Assembly: GCA_020629155.1 (NCBI GenBank)
Contig: JAHDDW010000017.1
Coordinates: forward strand, 1-43,304
Direction of reading: 5' to 3'
DNA from: Acidimicrobiales bacterium
GTDB taxonomy: Bacteria > Actinomycetota > Acidimicrobiia > Acidimicrobiales > SZUA-35
Length of the DNA stretch: 43,304 nt
A program made the position numbers and the translations under genes. The first letter of the stretch is position 1, and each line of letters opens with the position of its first letter. This document shows positions 40,497 through 43,304 of the stretch, one piece after another. The notes below the pieces were generated by a model. It had not been told where the DNA came from. It did no database searches and saw only the letters and a program-made list of their open reading frames with translations.

Positions 40497-41459
40497 ATGC
40501 CACGTTTAGTCAGAAGTTCCACCGGTGCACCTGGTGGTGGTCAGTACCCTACATACGATTCGACTAGCCCTTCGGGATTCATCCCGCAGATTTGGTCTCC
40601 ACTAATGACGGAACAGTTTTACCCGTCAACAGTAATCGGTGATATTGCGAACACCAACCATCAGGCCGAAATTAAAGGCTACGGTGACTCAGTTGTAATT
40701 CGTTTAGCGCCTCAGTTGACCATCACAGATCACGAGATCGGTGATGACATTTGGGACGATTACGAAGTTCCGACAAGCACAACTTCATTGCTTGAAATTA
40801 ACCAAGCTAAGAAGTTCGCTTTTCAGTTAGACGATGTTGACGCATTGCAATCAGACATCCCATTGATGGATGAGTTTGTAAGCAATGCTGGAATGAACAT
40901 GGCTACTGCGGTAGACACAAGCATTCTAGTCGGCATTCAGGATGACGCAGCAGCCACCAACAAAGGTGCGGCGGCTGGTGCAAAGTCCGGCAATATCAAT
41001 TGCGGTACTACGGGCGCTCCGCGTGCTCTGACAGCCGCAAATGTTATTAAGTACATCCTTGACATGGCGTTAGTCTTGGATGAAGTGAATATCCCTCGCG
41101 AGATGGGTAGTCGCTACATGGTTGTTCCTTACGCGATGCTTGCGATCATCAAGAACTCCGATCTCAAGGACGCGTCACTGAGTGGTGATTCAACATCAAC
41201 ACTCCGTAACGGGAAAACTGGTCGTATCGATGACTTTGACATTTACGGTTCGAACAACTTGCCTGTAACGGGTTCGACGTTCAACGTATTGGCTGGTCAT
41301 CGTTCAGCATTAACGTTCGCTGCTCAAGTCGATCAGCACACGTTAGAGCATCTTCCGAACCCACGTAAGTTCGGTAAGTTGTGTCGCGGTATGACTGTCT
41401 ACGGATACGAGACAGTTAAGAGTGACGCCATGATCAACAGTTTTGTAACTGTCTCATAA
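40497..41459 (+). CDS. Major capsid protein
   Basis: 320 residues from ATG 40497, preceded by GGAGAG; a frame extension to 40473 is unlikely. It follows the scaffold and is followed by a strong terminator. Features: glycine-rich N-arm (GAPGGGQYPTYD), SGFIPQIWSPLM, a hydrophilic loop with GDDIWDDYEVPTS, then VDTSILVGIQDDA and SRYMVVPYAMLAIIKNSD, ending VYGYETVKSDAM. The layout matches HK97-fold capsid proteins of podovirus-like phages. It forms the icosahedral shell. Confidence 0.88.
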   Translation: MPRLVRSSTGAPGGGQYPTYDSTSPSGFIPQIWSPLMTEQFYPSTVIGDIANTNHQAEIKGYGDSVVIRLAPQLTITDHEIGDDIWDDYEVPTSTTSLLEINQAKKFAFQLDDVDALQSDIPLMDEFVSNAGMNMATAVDTSILVGIQDDAAATNKGAAAGAKSGNINCGTTGAPRALTAANVIKYILDMALVLDEVNIPREMGSRYMVVPYAMLAIIKNSDLKDASLSGDSTSTLRNGKTGRIDDFDIYGSNNLPVTGSTFNVLAGHRSALTFAAQVDQHTLEHLPNPRKFGKLCRGMTVYGYETVKSDAMINSFVTVS

Positions 41460-41465
41460 GCGTCT

Positions 41466-41500
41466 GCCGGAGTCGGGCATTAGTCCGGCTTCGGCTTTTT
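41466..41500 (+). terminator. Strong intrinsic terminator after capsid gene
   Basis: Left arm 41466-41478 pairs with 41483-41495 over 13 base pairs (three or four G-U) around loop ATTA, followed by TTTTT (41496-41500). It would raise capsid mRNA relative to downstream genes. Confidence 0.88.
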
Positions 41501-41524
41501 CATTTTCAGATAAGGAACATTTTC

Positions 41525-42010
41525 ATGAACCAACCTAATAAACCCATTGCTGCTTGGAAGAACACTGTCACCGGAACAATCATTCCTGCAACTCGCGATA
41601 ACGTTCTATTTGGTAAGAAGGACGGCGTCATCGCTATCGAAGCGGCTATTCATCCAGAAACAAAACAGTATTACGATGTCAATAGTGACGACAACGTTGC
41701 TGAAGTCTCTTTGTCGGGCGACTTAACCCGAGTCATTAAAGCGCTATCGAATAATCGTTCACAGCGTTTACATCTACTGCAAGCTGGAATCAATATCTCC
41801 GGTGGTGAAGCCATGTTGCGCCAGCAAGGTTTCTACAGTGATGATGACGAACAGAGCGTCATGGAATTTGAACCGTCTGAGACAGCAGCAGAAGTTGCAA
41901 AGTTTGCAGAAGCCGCAAACAAGAAAGACGCGGAAACAGAAGCCATGAAACAAGCATCTGGAGCAGCCGTCACTGAAGCCAACAAGAAGCTAACAGCAGA
42001 CGACTTATAA
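41525..42010 (+). CDS. Hypothetical head-associated protein
   Basis: 161 residues, AAGGAAC before the ATG. The N-terminal half has short strands (GTIIPATRDNVLFG, KKDGVIAIEAAI); the C-terminal third is a low-complexity acidic/alanine helix (SETAAEVAKFAEAANKKDAE). Genes in this position commonly encode decoration or completion proteins. Family not recognised. TAATG overlap with the next gene. Confidence 0.7.
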   Translation: MNQPNKPIAAWKNTVTGTIIPATRDNVLFGKKDGVIAIEAAIHPETKQYYDVNSDDNVAEVSLSGDLTRVIKALSNNRSQRLHLLQAGINISGGEAMLRQQGFYSDDDEQSVMEFEPSETAAEVAKFAEAANKKDAETEAMKQASGAAVTEANKKLTADDL

Positions 42011-42831
42011 TGATCATCTCGGATTTCACTGTCGAGCTTTCTCGACGCCTACGCGACGTGAACCTTCGACAGTGGGGTCCGTCAGTCGTTATTGCAGCAA
42101 CAAACAGTGCGTTTGTTTCACTGTGCAACGTTGTACCTTCCGCGCATACCGTCGAACGAGACATGGTATTGGCCGAAGGTACTCGTCAGAAGATTGATGC
42201 CGATCTACACAGAACGGTAGACATCCTGTTTAACTACAATGAAGACGCAACGATAGGCACGCCGGTCACAGTTGCCGACCGTGGTGTTATGGACACCGGT
42301 GTACCTTCTTGGCGATCTCATGACGCTAGGGCGTACGTTAAGCACTGGTTGCCGTCTTCTATCGAAGAAGACACGTTTGACGTGTGGCCACCGGCTTCCG
42401 GTGCACGACGAACAGAACCCGTTGTACCGACAGAGCCGGTCGATCCTGGTGTCGGTGCAGATCAAGCCACTATCGATCAATACAACACCGATCTAGCGGT
42501 ATACAACGCAGCAGTGGCGGATCGTGAAGCATGGTCGCTAGAGCCGACTACCACCACTGTGCGCGGTGTGTTTACGAAAGTGCCTGAAGTTGTCGAAGGT
42601 ACGACACCAGTTGCTAACAAGCTGTTAGTGACTGACGAACTGCCGGTCAATATTTTCTATCTGGAAGCGTTGTATAACTTTGCGTTGCATTACTGCTACG
42701 CAGTTGATGACGACATGACGGCGAACAGTGGGCGTTCAACACGCCACTGGTTACGCGCATTGCAGATACTCAATAAGACTGAAGAAACCGATCAGACTGT
42801 GTCAGAAGACACGGTTGAGATGAGTCGATAA
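42010..42831 (+). CDS. Phage adaptor protein (DUF6682-like)
   Basis: 273 residues. The start SDFTVELSRRLRDVNLRQWG, the later LAEGTRQKIDADLHR, ILFNYNEDA, GVPSWRSHDARAYVKHWLP and FDVWPPASG follow the order of phage adaptor proteins that bridge portal and tail. A proline/acid-rich insert (about 130-165) is unusual. C-terminal helical half ends with LRALQILNKTEET. The start is coupled to the preceding gene. Confidence 0.75.
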   Translation: MIISDFTVELSRRLRDVNLRQWGPSVVIAATNSAFVSLCNVVPSAHTVERDMVLAEGTRQKIDADLHRTVDILFNYNEDATIGTPVTVADRGVMDTGVPSWRSHDARAYVKHWLPSSIEEDTFDVWPPASGARRTEPVVPTEPVDPGVGADQATIDQYNTDLAVYNAAVADREAWSLEPTTTTVRGVFTKVPEVVEGTTPVANKLLVTDELPVNIFYLEALYNFALHYCYAVDDDMTANSGRSTRHWLRALQILNKTEETDQTVSEDTVEMSR

Positions 42832-42844
42832 AAGGAATACGTTA

Positions 42845-43304
42845 ATGGCTACTCCAACATTTTCAGGAACAACAATAACGATACCCTCAGCGGGAACTAG
42901 CTTCGACGAGCTTGCCACCGCTTTGGCGTCTAATCCTACTTTTGGAACAGCCTTTGAAACGGTTATAAAAATAAACGCTACTGTATCGTTTGCGTCTGGT
43001 GCGCGATTAACAAAAGGCACTAGCGTAAGAAACACAATTATATTTGACGCCACTGACTCGCGTTTTCGCATGGTGTCGGCATCATTTACTCAAGCCAACA
43101 AGGGTGTTTTAGATTTCACTACTGAAGGTTTTTTAATTCTTGAGGGGAGTGGCTACATTGGCACCGCTCAGTCTCAATTCCAGATAGGCATTGAAGCAGA
43201 AAATTTAACGTTTATTGATGCCCACAGAACCGGTCAATCAGATTTAGCGTTTCGTTCTAACAATACCATTTCTAGTTTTAATATCTCTAAAGAGTTTAAT
43301 GTCG
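42845..43304 (+). CDS. Fibre-like virion protein, 3' part beyond window
   Basis: An open frame from ATG 42845, preceded by AAAGGAA, to the window end (153 codons). Start MATPTFSGTTITIPSAGTSF is typical of phage tail/fibre N-termini. Later segments repeat short strands with glycine turns (VLDFTTEGFLILEGSGYIG, FQIGIEAENLTFIDAHR), suggesting a right-handed beta-helix as in tailspikes. It is incomplete, so receptor-binding or depolymerase function cannot be judged. Confidence 0.75.
   Translation, partial: MATPTFSGTTITIPSAGTSFDELATALASNPTFGTAFETVIKINATVSFASGARLTKGTSVRNTIIFDATDSRFRMVSASFTQANKGVLDFTTEGFLILEGSGYIGTAQSQFQIGIEAENLTFIDAHRTGQSDLAFRSNNTISSFNISKEFNV

Overview
This 43.3 kb window looks like most of the genome of a temperate, tailed double-stranded DNA phage, or a prophage of that type. 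It carries a tyrosine integrase with a probable excisionase, a complete DNA replication module, a lysis region, and head-assembly genes from small terminase through capsid to a head-tail adaptor. A putative lipoprotein and a LydA-like holin fit a Gram-negative host. No host gene, tRNA or rRNA is present, so the host cannot be named. Gene order in the head module fits a podovirus- or P22-like morphology, but the tail genes lie beyond the right edge and this is not proven.

Layout. From 1 to 5.6 kb a tightly overlapping leftward operon encodes a family B DNA polymerase, an HNH-fold-like protein, a VRR-NUC nuclease, an SNF2 helicase and small proteins. The integration locus spans 5.6-7.3 kb: an intergenic region with repeats, the rightward integrase, and a convergent AlpA/excisionase-like gene. 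From 7.3 to 10 kb, leftward genes encode a DUF2815 ssDNA-binding protein, a DUF2800 Cas4-like nuclease and a lysine-rich protein. A rightward D5-type primase-helicase occupies 10.3-13.0 kb, isolated between leftward blocks. A leftward accessory operon runs from 23.2 to 13.0 kb. It holds a sliding clamp, a RadC-like protein, an intein-split C5-methyltransferase-like gene, a DUF3310/DUF550 pyrophosphohydrolase, an exported cysteine-rich protein, membrane proteins and many small unknowns. Between 23.2 and 25.1 kb lies about 1.9 kb that is nearly gene-free, strongly G/T-skewed and packed with repeats. It separates the leftward early genes from the rightward late operon and is the best candidate for the origin and main control region.

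The late operon runs rightward from 25.1 kb to the end. It starts with an 833-residue membrane/coiled-coil/lysozyme-like protein, then lysis-associated membrane proteins, DUF1353, small terminase, large terminase (split by an intein in its Walker A motif), portal, a repetitive fibre-like protein, scaffold, major capsid protein, a strong terminator, and the adaptor and fibre genes. Most late genes are coupled by ATGA, GTGA or TAATG overlaps.

Main points for a second look: a 14-bp motif (TTAAARTSDGTAGW) present about eight times in the control region; an octamer GCCCTTGG repeated five times there; two inteins, each interrupting an active-site motif; a family B polymerase with an NTDG motif C in a module I would expect to carry PolA; a 58-codon ORF between structural genes broken by one in-frame TAA; and several genes short or partial enough to be missed by routine calling (46, 54 and about 84 residues).
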